Part shown: positions 1 to 6,077 of the stretch, piece after piece
Numbering within the stretch: the stretch's first letter is position 1
Layout of the letters: each line of letters starts with the position of its first letter
Origin: Betaproteobacteria bacterium UBA7395
GTDB lineage: Bacteria; Pseudomonadota; Gammaproteobacteria; Burkholderiales; Rhodocyclaceae
DNA length: 7,799 nt
Assembly (NCBI GenBank): GCA_002470165.1
Contig: DKNF01000218.1
Coordinates: forward strand, 1-7,799
Reading direction: 5' to 3'
Translations under genes and position numbers: made by a program
Notes under the pieces: generated by a model
The model's input: only the letters and a program-made list of their open reading frames with translations
Databases searched by the model: none
What the model was told of the DNA's origin: nothing

Positions 1-208
1 CGATGCCGGCGCCGAGGCCGAGCCAGAACGAATCGGCAGCCTGCGCGGCGGCGGCGACGAAATAGGCGCCGACCATGTACAGCGAACCGTGGGCCAGGTT
101 GATGCAGTCCATGATGCCGAAGACGAGCGTCAACCCGGCGGCCAGCAGGAACAGCATGAGGCCGAACTGCAGGCCGTTGAGGGCCTGCTCCAGAACCAGC
201 TGGGTCAC
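1..208 (-). CDS. LivH-type branched-chain amino-acid ABC transporter permease, N-terminal part (cut by window edge)
   Basis: Inner-membrane permease subunit of a HAAT-family (branched-chain amino acid, amide or aromatic acid) ABC importer. About 69 residues are visible. They begin with a short amphipathic lead, then a hydrophobic helix around residues 11-30, then the family signature [20 protein letters not shown], which is typical of LivH. The rest lies beyond the left edge. The preferred start is the GTG at 208, whose first four bases overlap the stop of the binding-protein gene (GTGA), implying translational coupling. An in-frame GTG at 220 is the alternative. No strong ribosome binding site is seen, which fits coupling. 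Being directly downstream of a Peripla_BP_6 binding protein supports the transporter role; the actual substrate cannot be read from the sequence. The GTG choice is inference, the family is well supported. Confidence 0.9.
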   Translation of the reverse strand, partial: MTQLVLEQALNGLQFGLMLFLLAAGLTLVFGIMDCINLAHGSLYMVGAYFVAAAAQAADSFWLGLGAGI

Positions 209-1368
209 TTCATCTTGCACTGAGCCGCGTAGGCGTCAGCATGATTGGTGAAGATGGTGCCCATGGTCTTGTTGGTGACGCGGCCCTGAGCGTCCTTGCC
301 GATGGCGCGAAGGTAGTAGTTCTGCACCGGGTAGTGGTTGCTGTTGAACTTGAATTCGCCGCGCACCGACTTGAAGCGCTTGGCTTCCAGCGCCTTCTGC
401 AGCGCCTTCTTGTCGGCGACATTGCCCTTCACGTCGCGCACCGCGGCGTCGATCATCAGCGCCGCGTCGTAGCCCTGCGAGGCGTACAGCGACGGCAAGC
501 GGCCGTAGGCCTTCTGGAAGTCAGCGACGAAACGCTTGTTCTCGGCGTTGTCCATGTCGTGCGCCCAGTGCGAGGAGTTGAACATGCCCATCATTGGCTC
601 GCCGACGGCCTTGATCACGTCCTCGTCGGCCGAGAAGCCGGGGGCGAACAACTGGGTGTCGCGCGACAGGCCGGCAGCGACGAACTGCTTGACGAAGTTG
701 ATTCCCATGCCGCCCGGCAGGAAGAAGAACAGTGCATCGGGCTTGGCGGCGCGGATCTGCGCCAGTTCGGCGGCGTAATCCAGCTGGCCGAGCTTGGTGT
801 ACATTTCCTCGGTCTTGCCCTTGTAGAAGCGCTTGAAGCCCGACACCGCATCCTTGCCACCGGGGTAGTTGGGGGTGACGATCATCACGTTCTTGAAACC
901 CTTGTCCTGCACCACCTTGCCGACGGCTTCGTGCAGGTTGTCGTTCTGCCAGGCGACGTTGAAGAAGAAGGGGTTGCACTGTTCGCCGGCGTATTGCGAG
1001 GGGCCGGCGTTGGCCGAGATGTAGAAGGTCTGGTTCTGGAACACCGCCGGGCCGACGGCCAGCATGATGTTGGAGAAGACGATGCCGGTCATGAAATCGA
1101 CCTTGTCGCGCTTGAGGAAGCGGTCGGTTGCCTGCTTGGCGACGTCCGGGTTCTGCTGGTCGTCGGCGATCAGGACTTCGGCCGGCAGGCCGCCGAGTTT
1201 GCCGCCCAGGTGCTGCATGCCGAGGTTGAAGCCGTCGCGGATGTCGACGCCGAGGCCGGCGCCGGGGCCGGACAGGGTGGAGACGAAGCCGACCTTGATC
1301 GGACCGGCAGCGTGAACGGAACCGGCGAGCATCAAGGCAGCGGCGAGGGCAGTCAGGCGGATCGACAT
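205..1368 (-). CDS. Branched-chain amino-acid-type ABC transporter substrate-binding protein (Peripla_BP_6)
   Basis: Periplasmic ligand-binding protein that delivers substrate to the LivH-like permease encoded next to it. The protein is 387 residues, normal for the LivJ/LivK-like family. Residues 1-20 form a Sec signal peptide (basic N-region, hydrophobic core, SVHA cleavage site). The mature part opens with [18 protein letters not shown], the usual first strand and ligand loop, and continues as two alternating alpha/beta lobes (for example [19 protein letters not shown] near residue 190 and [10 protein letters not shown] further on). The ATG at 1368 is chosen because GGAG lies six bases upstream (1375-1378) and the signal peptide starts there; the open frame extends upstream only because it runs antisense through queC. 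In many betaproteobacteria relatives take up aromatic acids or amides rather than leucine, so the ligand is left open. Confidence 0.93.
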   Translation of the reverse strand: MSIRLTALAAALMLAGSVHAAGPIKVGFVSTLSGPGAGLGVDIRDGFNLGMQHLGGKLGGLPAEVLIADDQQNPDVAKQATDRFLKRDKVDFMTGIVFSNIMLAVGPAVFQNQTFYISANAGPSQYAGEQCNPFFFNVAWQNDNLHEAVGKVVQDKGFKNVMIVTPNYPGGKDAVSGFKRFYKGKTEEMYTKLGQLDYAAELAQIRAAKPDALFFFLPGGMGINFVKQFVAAGLSRDTQLFAPGFSADEDVIKAVGEPMMGMFNSSHWAHDMDNAENKRFVADFQKAYGRLPSLYASQGYDAALMIDAAVRDVKGNVADKKALQKALEAKRFKSVRGEFKFNSNHYPVQNYYLRAIGKDAQGRVTNKTMGTIFTNHADAYAAQCKMK

Positions 1369-1396
1369 CTTGTTCTCCGTGGAAATGGGGTCAAGC

Positions 1397-1449
1397 GGCA
1401 AATTGTAGCGCAGGAACAAGCAGATACCGTCGCGGAGATGGGGCAAATT
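1397..1449. repeat. Short direct repeats in the divergent region between the binding-protein gene and queC
   Basis: The 8-mer GGCAAATT occurs exactly at 1397-1404 and 1442-1449, 45 bases apart. A second pair, GGAAATGGGG (1381-1390) and GGAGATGGGG (1434-1443), matches at nine of ten positions. One GGCAAATT overlaps the candidate -10 of the leftward promoter and the other sits just upstream of the candidate -10 of queC. This arrangement could be binding sites of a shared regulator, but in a 99-base region repeats of this length can also arise by chance. Confidence 0.3.
1402..1407 (-). promoter_or_regulatory. Candidate -10 element for the ABC transporter operon
   Basis: Reading leftward, TACAAT (5 of 6 to the sigma-70 -10 consensus) lies 34 bases before the ATG at 1368, a suitable distance for a short leader with the GGAG ribosome site. 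No convincing -35 hexamer is seen 16-18 bases upstream, so the promoter may need an activator or may be something else. Confidence 0.4.
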
Positions 1450-1453
1450 CGGG

Positions 1454-1459
1454 TATATT
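1454..1459 (+). promoter_or_regulatory. Candidate -10 element immediately upstream of queC
   Basis: TATATT (5 of 6 to TATAAT) ends eight bases before the queC ATG. If used, transcription would begin within a base or two of the start codon, giving an essentially leaderless mRNA. No good -35 is visible at the expected distance (1431-1437 is CG-rich), and no Shine-Dalgarno sequence lies between this element and the ATG. Confidence 0.4.
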
Positions 1460-1467
1460 CGCGCCCC

Positions 1468-2145
1468 ATGAATGAAAAAGCCGTGGTTCTTCTCTCCGGC
1501 GGGCTCGATTCCGCGACCTGCCTGGCCATTGCCCGCAATCGGGGGTTCGACTGCTACTGCCTGTCCTTCGATTACGGTCAGCGGCACAGCGCCGAATTGC
1601 AGGCCGCTGACCGCGTCGTCAAGGCGCTGGGTGCGGTCGAGCATCGGGTGATCAACTTCGGCCTGGCGCAATTCGGCGGTTCGGCGCTCACCGACACCTC
1701 AATCGCCGTGCCTGTCGACGGCGTGCAGGCCGGCATCCCGGTCACCTATGTGCCGGCGCGCAACACCATCATGCTGTCGCTGGCCCTGGCCTGGGCGGAA
1801 GTGCTCGGCAGCCGGGACATCTTCGTCGGCGTCAATGCCGTCGATTACTCCGGCTACCCGGATTGCCGCCCGGAGTACATCGCCGCCTTCGAAACCATGG
1901 CCAACCTCGCCACCAAGGCCGGGGTCGAGGGGCAGAAACTGCACATCCACGCGCCGCTGATCAATTTGTCCAAGGCCGAAATCATCCGCACCGGCCATGC
2001 ACTCGGCGTCGATTACGGCCTGACCGTTTCCTGCTACCAGGCCGATGAACTTGGGCGCGCCTGCGCTGTCTGTGACTCCTGCCGTTTGCGCGCCGAAGGT
2101 TTCGCCGCCGCCGGCATCCCCGATCCCACGCCTTACCGGACCTGA
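1468..2145 (+). CDS. queC: 7-cyano-7-deazaguanine synthase QueC
   Basis: Cytosolic ATP-dependent ligase that converts 7-carboxy-7-deazaguanine and ammonia to preQ0, the precursor of queuosine in tRNA. The protein is 225 residues, the usual length. Residues 10-15, SGGLDS, are the PP-loop that binds [11 protein letters not shown] (33-40), VPARNT (95-100) and [17 protein letters not shown] (121-137) are QueC family motifs. The zinc site is C189, C199, C202 and C205 near the C terminus, all present. The open frame extends far upstream antisense to the binding-protein gene, but the QueC family begins at this ATG ([12 protein letters not shown]). There is no ribosome binding site upstream; a TATATT element is only eight bases away. 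The transporter gene that follows starts one base after the stop. No preQ1 riboswitch fits in the short upstream region. Other que genes are not in the window. Confidence 0.97.
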   Translation: MNEKAVVLLSGGLDSATCLAIARNRGFDCYCLSFDYGQRHSAELQAADRVVKALGAVEHRVINFGLAQFGGSALTDTSIAVPVDGVQAGIPVTYVPARNTIMLSLALAWAEVLGSRDIFVGVNAVDYSGYPDCRPEYIAAFETMANLATKAGVEGQKLHIHAPLINLSKAEIIRTGHALGVDYGLTVSCYQADELGRACAVCDSCRLRAEGFAAAGIPDPTPYRT

Positions 2146-2146
2146 C

Positions 2147-3250
2147 ATGGAAGCTGACGTCTCCCCCAACCTCGTGCTCTGGCTGACCTTCGCGCTGGCC
2201 TTCGTCTTCGGCGCCATCGGTCAGAAGACCCATTTCTGCACCATGGGTGCGGTGTCCGACATCCTCAACATGGGCGACTGGAGCCGCATGCGCATGTGGC
2301 TGCTGGCCATGGGCGTGGCCGTGCTCGGCGCCGGTGCGCTGCACGGTGCCGGACTGATCGACCTCGACAAGTCGATCTACCGGACCACCAGCCTGACCTG
2401 GCTGTCCTACATCCTCGGCGGTTTCAGCTTCGGTGTCGGCATGGTGCTGGCTTCCGGCTGCGGCTCGAAGACGCTGATCCGCATCGGCGCCGGCAACCTC
2501 AAGTCGCTGGTCGTCTTCCTCGTCCTCGGCCTGTTCGCCTACATGACCATGCGCGGCGTCTTCGGCGTCTTCCGCGTCGCCTATCTCGACCCGGTCGCCA
2601 TTGCCATGCCGGAAGGGCAGGACATTCCCTCGCTGCTCGCCGGTTTCGGCGTCGACGAGGCAACGGCATCGACCCTGGCCGTCATCGCCATCGGCGGTGG
2701 CCTGACCGCCTTCTGCCTGCTGCGCCGCGACTTCTGGACCCTGGACAATCTGCTCGGCGGCATCGGCACCGGCCTGCTGGTCGTGCTCGCCTGGTATGTG
2801 AGCGGTCACCTCGGTTACATCGCCGAACATCCGGATACGCTGGAAGAAGCTTTCCTGAGAACGAACAGCGGGCGCATGGAATCGCTGACCTTCGTCGCGC
2901 CGGTTGCCTACACGCTGGAGTTGTTCATGCTCTGGTCGGACAGCAGCCGTGTCGTCACCGTCGCCATTGCCGCCGTGTTCGGTGTCATCGCCGGTTCGGC
3001 GGCCTGGTCGCTGGCGACCCGCTCGTTCCGCTGGGAAGGTTTTGCCAATGTCGAAGACACGGCGACCCACCTGATCGGTGCGGCACTGATGGGTTTCGGC
3101 GGCGTGCTGGCCTTCGGCTGTACGGTCGGCCAGGGGATTACCGGCATCTCGACGCTGGCACTTGGTTCCTTCATCACCCTGGCGGCCATCCTGGCCGGCT
3201 CGGTCGTGGCGATGAAGGTCCAGTACTGGCGGATGATGCGCGAGGCCTAA
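2147..3250 (+). CDS. YeeE/YedE-family sulfur-compound transporter (thiosulfate uptake type)
   Basis: Polytopic inner-membrane protein of 367 residues with the two sulf_transp half-domains of the YeeE/YedE family; about nine or ten hydrophobic segments can be read. Characterised members (TsuA/YeeE) bring thiosulfate into the cell by relaying it past conserved cysteines. Matching cysteines are visible here in HFCTMG (C31), LASGCGSKTL (C105) and LAFGCTVGQG (C325), each in a glycine-rich loop as in the family. C190 is extra. Some relatives (YedE) are linked to selenium use, so the substrate is inferred. The ATG at 2147 lies one base after the queC stop and gives an N terminus that runs directly into the first helix; the ATG at 2045 would lie inside queC. 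No clear ribosome site is seen, so translation is probably coupled to queC. Its stop overlaps that of the convergent small gene. Confidence 0.88.
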   Translation: MEADVSPNLVLWLTFALAFVFGAIGQKTHFCTMGAVSDILNMGDWSRMRMWLLAMGVAVLGAGALHGAGLIDLDKSIYRTTSLTWLSYILGGFSFGVGMVLASGCGSKTLIRIGAGNLKSLVVFLVLGLFAYMTMRGVFGVFRVAYLDPVAIAMPEGQDIPSLLAGFGVDEATASTLAVIAIGGGLTAFCLLRRDFWTLDNLLGGIGTGLLVVLAWYVSGHLGYIAEHPDTLEEAFLRTNSGRMESLTFVAPVAYTLELFMLWSDSSRVVTVAIAAVFGVIAGSAAWSLATRSFRWEGFANVEDTATHLIGAALMGFGGVLAFGCTVGQGITGISTLALGSFITLAAILAGSVVAMKVQYWRMMREA

Positions 3251-3465
3251 GCGTCCTCGCCGGCCTTCAGCCTGGCAATCACCAGCGGGAAGGCGCCGGA
3301 ACCGATCAGCGCCACCGCCGAGACAATGAAGGCCAGCCCGGCCATCGGATCGTCGAGTACCGGGTGGATCAGTGCGCCGAAGCCAAACAGGCTGACCAGG
3401 CCGGGAATGGCGCAGAGGATGCCGAGCGCCGTGAGAATCAGGAAGGAAAGCGGATAGCGGTGCAT
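3247..3465 (-). CDS. Small two-helix membrane protein, function unknown
   Basis: Seventy-two residues, strongly hydrophobic, with two likely transmembrane helices (about residues 6-29 and 41-64) joined by a short loop containing HPVLDDP, and a charged tail ending KAGEDA. I do not recognise a named family. The regular two-helix pattern, ATG start, and a fit that exactly fills the space between the transporter gene and the hydrolase promoter argue that it is real rather than a chance frame. Against it, no Shine-Dalgarno sequence precedes the ATG (the upstream bases are pyrimidine-rich). Its TAG stop overlaps the TAA of the convergent transporter gene within CTAA. It is divergent from the MBL-fold gene, sharing a 72-base control region with it. 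Confidence 0.65.
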   Translation of the reverse strand: MHRYPLSFLILTALGILCAIPGLVSLFGFGALIHPVLDDPMAGLAFIVSAVALIGSGAFPLVIARLKAGEDA

Positions 3466-3500
3466 GGCGGGGAGTGTAGACGAACGGCCGGTTCGGCGCG

Positions 3501-3518
3501 AAGATAGGCACCTATTTT
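3501..3518. promoter_or_regulatory. Dyad overlapping the MBL-operon promoter region, possible operator
   Basis: AAGATAGGCACCTATTTT is a near-perfect inverted repeat: AAnATAGG, a two-base centre CA, then CCTATnTT. Fourteen of the 16 arm positions pair. It lies 20 bases upstream of the ATG at 3538 and overlaps the only AT-rich stretch in the divergent region, where a -10 such as TATTTT (3513-3518) could sit. The two-base centre makes a DNA operator for a dimeric regulator more likely than an RNA hairpin. No regulator gene is in the window. Confidence 0.4.
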
Positions 3519-3525
3519 AATAAAC

Positions 3526-3531
3526 AAGGAG
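3526..3531 (+). promoter_or_regulatory. Strong ribosome binding site of the MBL-fold gene
   Basis: AAGGAG lies six bases before the ATG at 3538 and fixes that start. It is one of the strongest ribosome sites in the window. Confidence 0.85.
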
Positions 3532-3537
3532 ACACTG

Positions 3538-4548
3538 ATGAACCGCCGCCACTTCCTTCGTTCGCTGGCTGCCGCCGGAGTCGTCGGTGCTGCCGAATTC
3601 GCGCCCTGGCATGCGGTCAGTGCCTTCGCCAACGACCTCGACAATTTCGTCCGTGGTCCGGCGGTCAAGGATCACCCGCTGCGCCAGTTGTCGAAACATG
3701 TGTGGATGATCTTCTCCCCCGACGGTTTCCCGACCCCGGAAAACCAGGGGATGATGTGCAACCTGACCTTCATCGACACGCCCAGGGGCCTGGTCGCCAT
3801 CGATACCGGCGCTTCGGTGCAGATCGGCGAAATGGCCATCCGCCAGTTGAAGCAGAAGCTGAACAAGCCGGTCGTGGCGATCATCAACACCCACTATCAC
3901 GGCGATCATTTCCTCGGTAACCAGGCCTTCGTCGAAGCCTACGGCGACATGCCGATCCACGCCCACGCCGGCACGATCAAGGAAATCCAGGGCATGCAGG
4001 GCAACATGTGGCGGACCTTGATGGAGCAATGGACCAACCAGGCCACCGTCGGCACCAGGATCGTTGCCCCTAACGTTGCTGTCGACCACGGTCAGGAACT
4101 GAAATTCGGCGATGTCGTGCTGCGTCTGCATCACTACGGCCAGGCACATACGCCTTACGACATCTGCGTCGAGGTCGTCGGCGACGGTCTGACCTGTGTC
4201 GGCGATGTCGCCATGAACGGCCGCATCGCCAACATGGACGACGGCTCCTACGTCGGCACGCTGAAAACCTACGCGGCGCTCGAAAAGAACGCGCCGTCGA
4301 AAATCTGGTTGCCCGGCCACGGCGAACCCGGGGCCAATGTCCTGGCCTGGAACCGCAGCCTGTTCGAGGGCATCTACGAAAGCTGCGTCAAGGCGGTCCA
4401 GGCCGGCCAGCCGATGGAGGAAGCCAAGGAACTGGTCCTGCGCGACCCGCGCGTCGCCAGCCGGGCACGCACGACCAAGGGCTTCGACAGCAACATCGGC
4501 AAGTACGTCAGCCTGGCTTACCTGGAAGCCGAAGCCGCCGCCTTCTGA
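3538..4548 (+). CDS. Metallo-beta-lactamase-fold hydrolase with Tat-like signal
   Basis: Zinc-dependent hydrolase of unknown substrate, 336 residues. The N terminus MNRRHFLRS followed by an Ala/Val-rich stretch and a possible AFA cleavage site (residue 31) looks like a twin-arginine signal, so export of the folded, metal-loaded enzyme is likely. The metal-site motifs are complete: THYHGDH (118-124, ligands H119, H121, D123, H124), H204 in GQAHTPYD, D223 in VGDVAMNGR, and H261 in LPGHGEP. This is the glyoxalase II/SoxH-like branch rather than a classical antibiotic-degrading enzyme; nothing specifically indicates beta-lactam hydrolysis. Periplasmic relatives occur beside sulfur-oxidation (SoxH) and PQQ-dependent dehydrogenase genes, but none of those partners is here. 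It is the first gene of a cluster with yajD (12 bases downstream) and an unknown gene. Fold and export signal are well supported, substrate unknown. Confidence 0.9.
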   Translation: MNRRHFLRSLAAAGVVGAAEFAPWHAVSAFANDLDNFVRGPAVKDHPLRQLSKHVWMIFSPDGFPTPENQGMMCNLTFIDTPRGLVAIDTGASVQIGEMAIRQLKQKLNKPVVAIINTHYHGDHFLGNQAFVEAYGDMPIHAHAGTIKEIQGMQGNMWRTLMEQWTNQATVGTRIVAPNVAVDHGQELKFGDVVLRLHHYGQAHTPYDICVEVVGDGLTCVGDVAMNGRIANMDDGSYVGTLKTYAALEKNAPSKIWLPGHGEPGANVLAWNRSLFEGIYESCVKAVQAGQPMEEAKELVLRDPRVASRARTTKGFDSNIGKYVSLAYLEAEAAAF

Positions 4549-4560
4549 AACGGAAAACGC

Positions 4561-4926
4561 ATGAAAAAGCTCGATCATCAACGCCTCGATCAGGTCGTCG
4601 CCGCCGCCCGCAAGGCCGCCGACGAACGCGAAAAGGGCTACCGCGAACGGGCGCTGAAGATGTATCCGTGGATTTGCGGCCGTTGTGCCCGCGAATTCAC
4701 GCACGCCAACCTGCGCGAGCTGACCGTACATCACCGTGACCACAACCACGACAACAACCCGGCCGACGGCAGCAACTGGGAGTTGTTGTGCCTGTACTGC
4801 CACGACAACGAACACCAGAAGCAGATCGAGGCCGACCGCGGCTATACCGACAGCCGCAACAACGCCTCGATGGCCACCCATTCGCCGTTTGCCGCGCTGA
4901 AATCGCTGCTCGACAAAGACAAGTAA
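4561..4926 (+). CDS. yajD: HNH nuclease-family protein YajD
   Basis: Small cytosolic protein of 121 residues in the HNH family. The central block, with GYRERALKMYPWICGRC (26-42), NLRELTVHH (50-58) and GSNWELLCLYCHDNEHQ (70-86), matches E. coli YajD as I recall it. The structural zinc is expected at C39, C42, C77 and C80; H57/H58, the DHNHDNN stretch (60-66) and H81 or H85 form the HNH core that binds the catalytic metal. The C terminus ends with SPFAALKSLLDKDK, also YajD-like. An N-terminal helix of about 25 residues rich in Arg/Lys/Ala precedes the conserved part. Nuclease activity is inferred from the fold; the physiological role is not established. It follows the hydrolase gene after 12 bases, with only a weak GGAAAA ribosome site, and precedes the next gene by three bases, so it is probably co-transcribed. 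Confidence 0.92.
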   Translation: MKKLDHQRLDQVVAAARKAADEREKGYRERALKMYPWICGRCAREFTHANLRELTVHHRDHNHDNNPADGSNWELLCLYCHDNEHQKQIEADRGYTDSRNNASMATHSPFAALKSLLDKDK

Positions 4927-4929
4927 GCG

Positions 4930-5295
4930 ATGCAGCGCCCGCAACGCCCTAGCCCGGCAGCCACCGACCGGGGCACCCGCATCGCCCTGCTGTTCGCGCT
5001 GGTCGCCCAGCGCCTCGACAGCTACTACGAACACGGCCAGGAATTCACCCCGGCCCAGGGCGCCACCCTCGCCGCCGACTGGCTCGCCCGCAGCAGGCGC
5101 AGCCTGGCGCAGGAAGACCGCCTCCATCTCTCCCGCCTGAGCGACGACATGGCGCGCGCCATGCGCAGCACGCTCTCCCGCGAGGCCGGCCTGTTCACCG
5201 CCCACGAAATGATGCAGGCACTCGATCCCAACTACCATTCGGAACTGGCCCAGCAGCTGATGATCGAATGCGAGCGGCTGCTCGACAGCGACTGA
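4930..5295 (+). CDS. Unrecognised 121-residue helical protein
   Basis: I do not recognise a family. The protein has a Pro/Arg-rich first 15 residues, then appears almost entirely alpha-helical: a hydrophobic helix (IALLFALVAQRL, 18-29), a motif SYYEHGQEFTPAQGATLAADWL (31-52), a charged middle (53-86), and a C-terminal helix (ELAQQLMIECERLL, 105-118) after LDPNYHSE. No signal peptide, metal motif or catalytic signature is visible; there is a single cysteine (C114). The hydrophobic stretch at 18-29 is too short and too close to charges to be a clear membrane span. The ATG follows the yajD stop by three bases with only AAGTAAG as a poor ribosome site, which suggests coupling. Coding is supported by the snug fit in the cluster and the ordinary amino-acid composition. 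A long antisense frame covers the same bases but looks like a GC-driven shadow. Confidence 0.75.
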   Translation: MQRPQRPSPAATDRGTRIALLFALVAQRLDSYYEHGQEFTPAQGATLAADWLARSRRSLAQEDRLHLSRLSDDMARAMRSTLSREAGLFTAHEMMQALDPNYHSELAQQLMIECERLLDSD

Positions 5296-5299
5296 AGCA

Positions 5300-5333
5300 C
5301 GGCAAGCTGCCAAGGAGTGCCGAAGAACGGCAC
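5300..5333 (+). promoter_or_regulatory. Mutually exclusive small hairpins in the leader before the FrnE-like gene
   Basis: GTGCCG at 5317-5322 can pair with CGGCAC at 5328-5333 (six pairs, loop AAGAA), or its last five bases can pair with CGGCA at 5300-5304 (five pairs). A third small hairpin, GGCA/TGCC at 5301-5311 with loop AGC, competes with the second. None is followed directly by a T run. The geometry resembles an attenuator or an mRNA processing site, but the stems are short. Confidence 0.3.
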
Positions 5334-5340
5334 CAATTCA

Positions 5341-5364
5341 CGGACAGGCTGGTCCGAGCTTTTG
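5341..5364 (+). terminator. Weak candidate terminator between the unknown gene and the FrnE-like gene
   Basis: CGGAC (5341-5345) pairs with GTCCG (5352-5356) around the loop AGGCTG, followed after three bases by TTTT (5360-5363). The five-pair stem and short T run make it at best a leaky terminator; read-through into the FrnE-like gene is plausible. Confidence 0.3.
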
Positions 5365-5373
5365 TTGCCGAAT

Positions 5374-5377
5374 GGAG
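5374..5377 (+). promoter_or_regulatory. Ribosome binding site that decides the start of the FrnE-like gene
   Basis: GGAG lies six bases before the ATG at 5384. It sits inside the first codons of the alternative upstream ATG (5372), which has no ribosome site of its own, so the start at 5384 is preferred. Confidence 0.75.
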
Positions 5378-5383
5378 AAACGC

Positions 5384-6049
5384 ATGAACAACGAAAAACC
5401 CCTGCTCATCGAAGTCGTTTCCGACGTCGTCTGTCCCTGGTGCTTCATCGGCCAGCGCCGGTTGGCACGCGCCATCGATCTCGTCCGCGCCGAGGTGCCC
5501 GACTTCCGGCACGAAATCCGCTGGCGCCCCTTCTTCCTCAACCCCGACACGCCGCCGGCAGGCGAACCCTACCTGCCCTTCCTCGTGCAAAAATTCGGCA
5601 GCCGGGCGCAAGTCGAAGGCATCTGGCAGCGCATCCGCGAAATCGGCGTCCCGCTGGGCATCGACTACCGCTTCGAGAAAATCGAGGTGCGCGCCAACAC
5701 GCTAGCGGCTCACCGCCTGATCCACTGGGCGCAACAACACGGCGACGCCGCCGGGCTGGTCGAAGAACTGTTCAAGGCCCAGTTCGAACAGGGCGAAAAC
5801 GTTGGCGACCCAGAAGTCCTCGCCCGGGTCGCCGCCGCCTGCGGTCACGACCCGGCCAGCGTGCTCGCCTACCTCGGATCCGACGAGGACGCCGCTACCG
5901 TCCGGCAAATGGAACGCGAATCCCGAAGCTGGGGCGTCAGCTCCGTACCGACCTTCGTCTTCGCCCGCCAGTCCGGTATTCAGGGGGCGGAGGAACCACG
6001 GGTGCTGGCGGATGGGATTCGGCAGGCGTGGGCTGCGATGGCGGGGTGA
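5384..6049 (+). CDS. FrnE-like DsbA-family oxidoreductase
   Basis: Thioredoxin-fold thiol oxidoreductase/isomerase of the cytosolic FrnE branch of the DsbA family, 221 residues, the normal length. The active-site motif CPWC is at residues 17-20 in VVSDVVCPWCFIGQRRL, and the cis-proline loop is SSVPTF (186-191, P189). The helical insertion between them includes RWRPFFLNPDTPPAGEPY (47-63) and RANTLAAHRLIHWA (103-116), both characteristic of FrnE. The C-terminal GAEEP (201-205) matches the family's GAQ-type turn. There is no signal peptide, so it acts in the cytoplasm, unlike true DsbA. Known relatives catalyse disulfide exchange and help in oxidative stress; the partner here is unknown. The gene is separated from the upstream cluster by 88 bases carrying small hairpins, so it may be transcribed partly by read-through or from an unseen promoter. 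Confidence 0.92.
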   Translation: MNNEKPLLIEVVSDVVCPWCFIGQRRLARAIDLVRAEVPDFRHEIRWRPFFLNPDTPPAGEPYLPFLVQKFGSRAQVEGIWQRIREIGVPLGIDYRFEKIEVRANTLAAHRLIHWAQQHGDAAGLVEELFKAQFEQGENVGDPEVLARVAAACGHDPASVLAYLGSDEDAATVRQMERESRSWGVSSVPTFVFARQSGIQGAEEPRVLADGIRQAWAAMAG

Positions 6050-6077
6050 ATCGGTTCGAGGTCGGCCGACAGGCAAC

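Noticed and set aside
241..1467. Long plus-strand open frame upstream of queC
   Set aside because: It is antisense to the whole substrate-binding protein gene, and the QueC family begins at 1468; the extension is a frame kept open by high GC.
1369..1467. preQ1 riboswitch upstream of queC
   Set aside because: I find no pseudoknot-type stem followed by an A-rich tail, and the likely transcript start is next to the ATG.
1982..3511. 509-codon minus-strand frame opposite the sulfur transporter
   Set aside because: Its translation is rich in Arg/Gln/Glu/Asp/Gly without domains, and it is antisense to a clear membrane transporter.
3538..4548. Antibiotic-degrading metallo-beta-lactamase
   Set aside because: The fold is shared, but the sequence resembles glyoxalase II/SoxH-like hydrolases, and nothing in the context suggests resistance.
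3517..5313. 598-codon minus-strand frame opposite the hydrolase, yajD and unknown genes
   Set aside because: It overlaps three plus-strand genes with good family or context support; its translation is low-complexity Val/Gly/Ala/Asp-rich with no recognisable motif.
6061..6070. Perfect 10-base palindrome GTCGGCCGAC after the FrnE-like gene
   Set aside because: No loop for a hairpin, not near a promoter, and GC-rich palindromes of this size are expected in such DNA.
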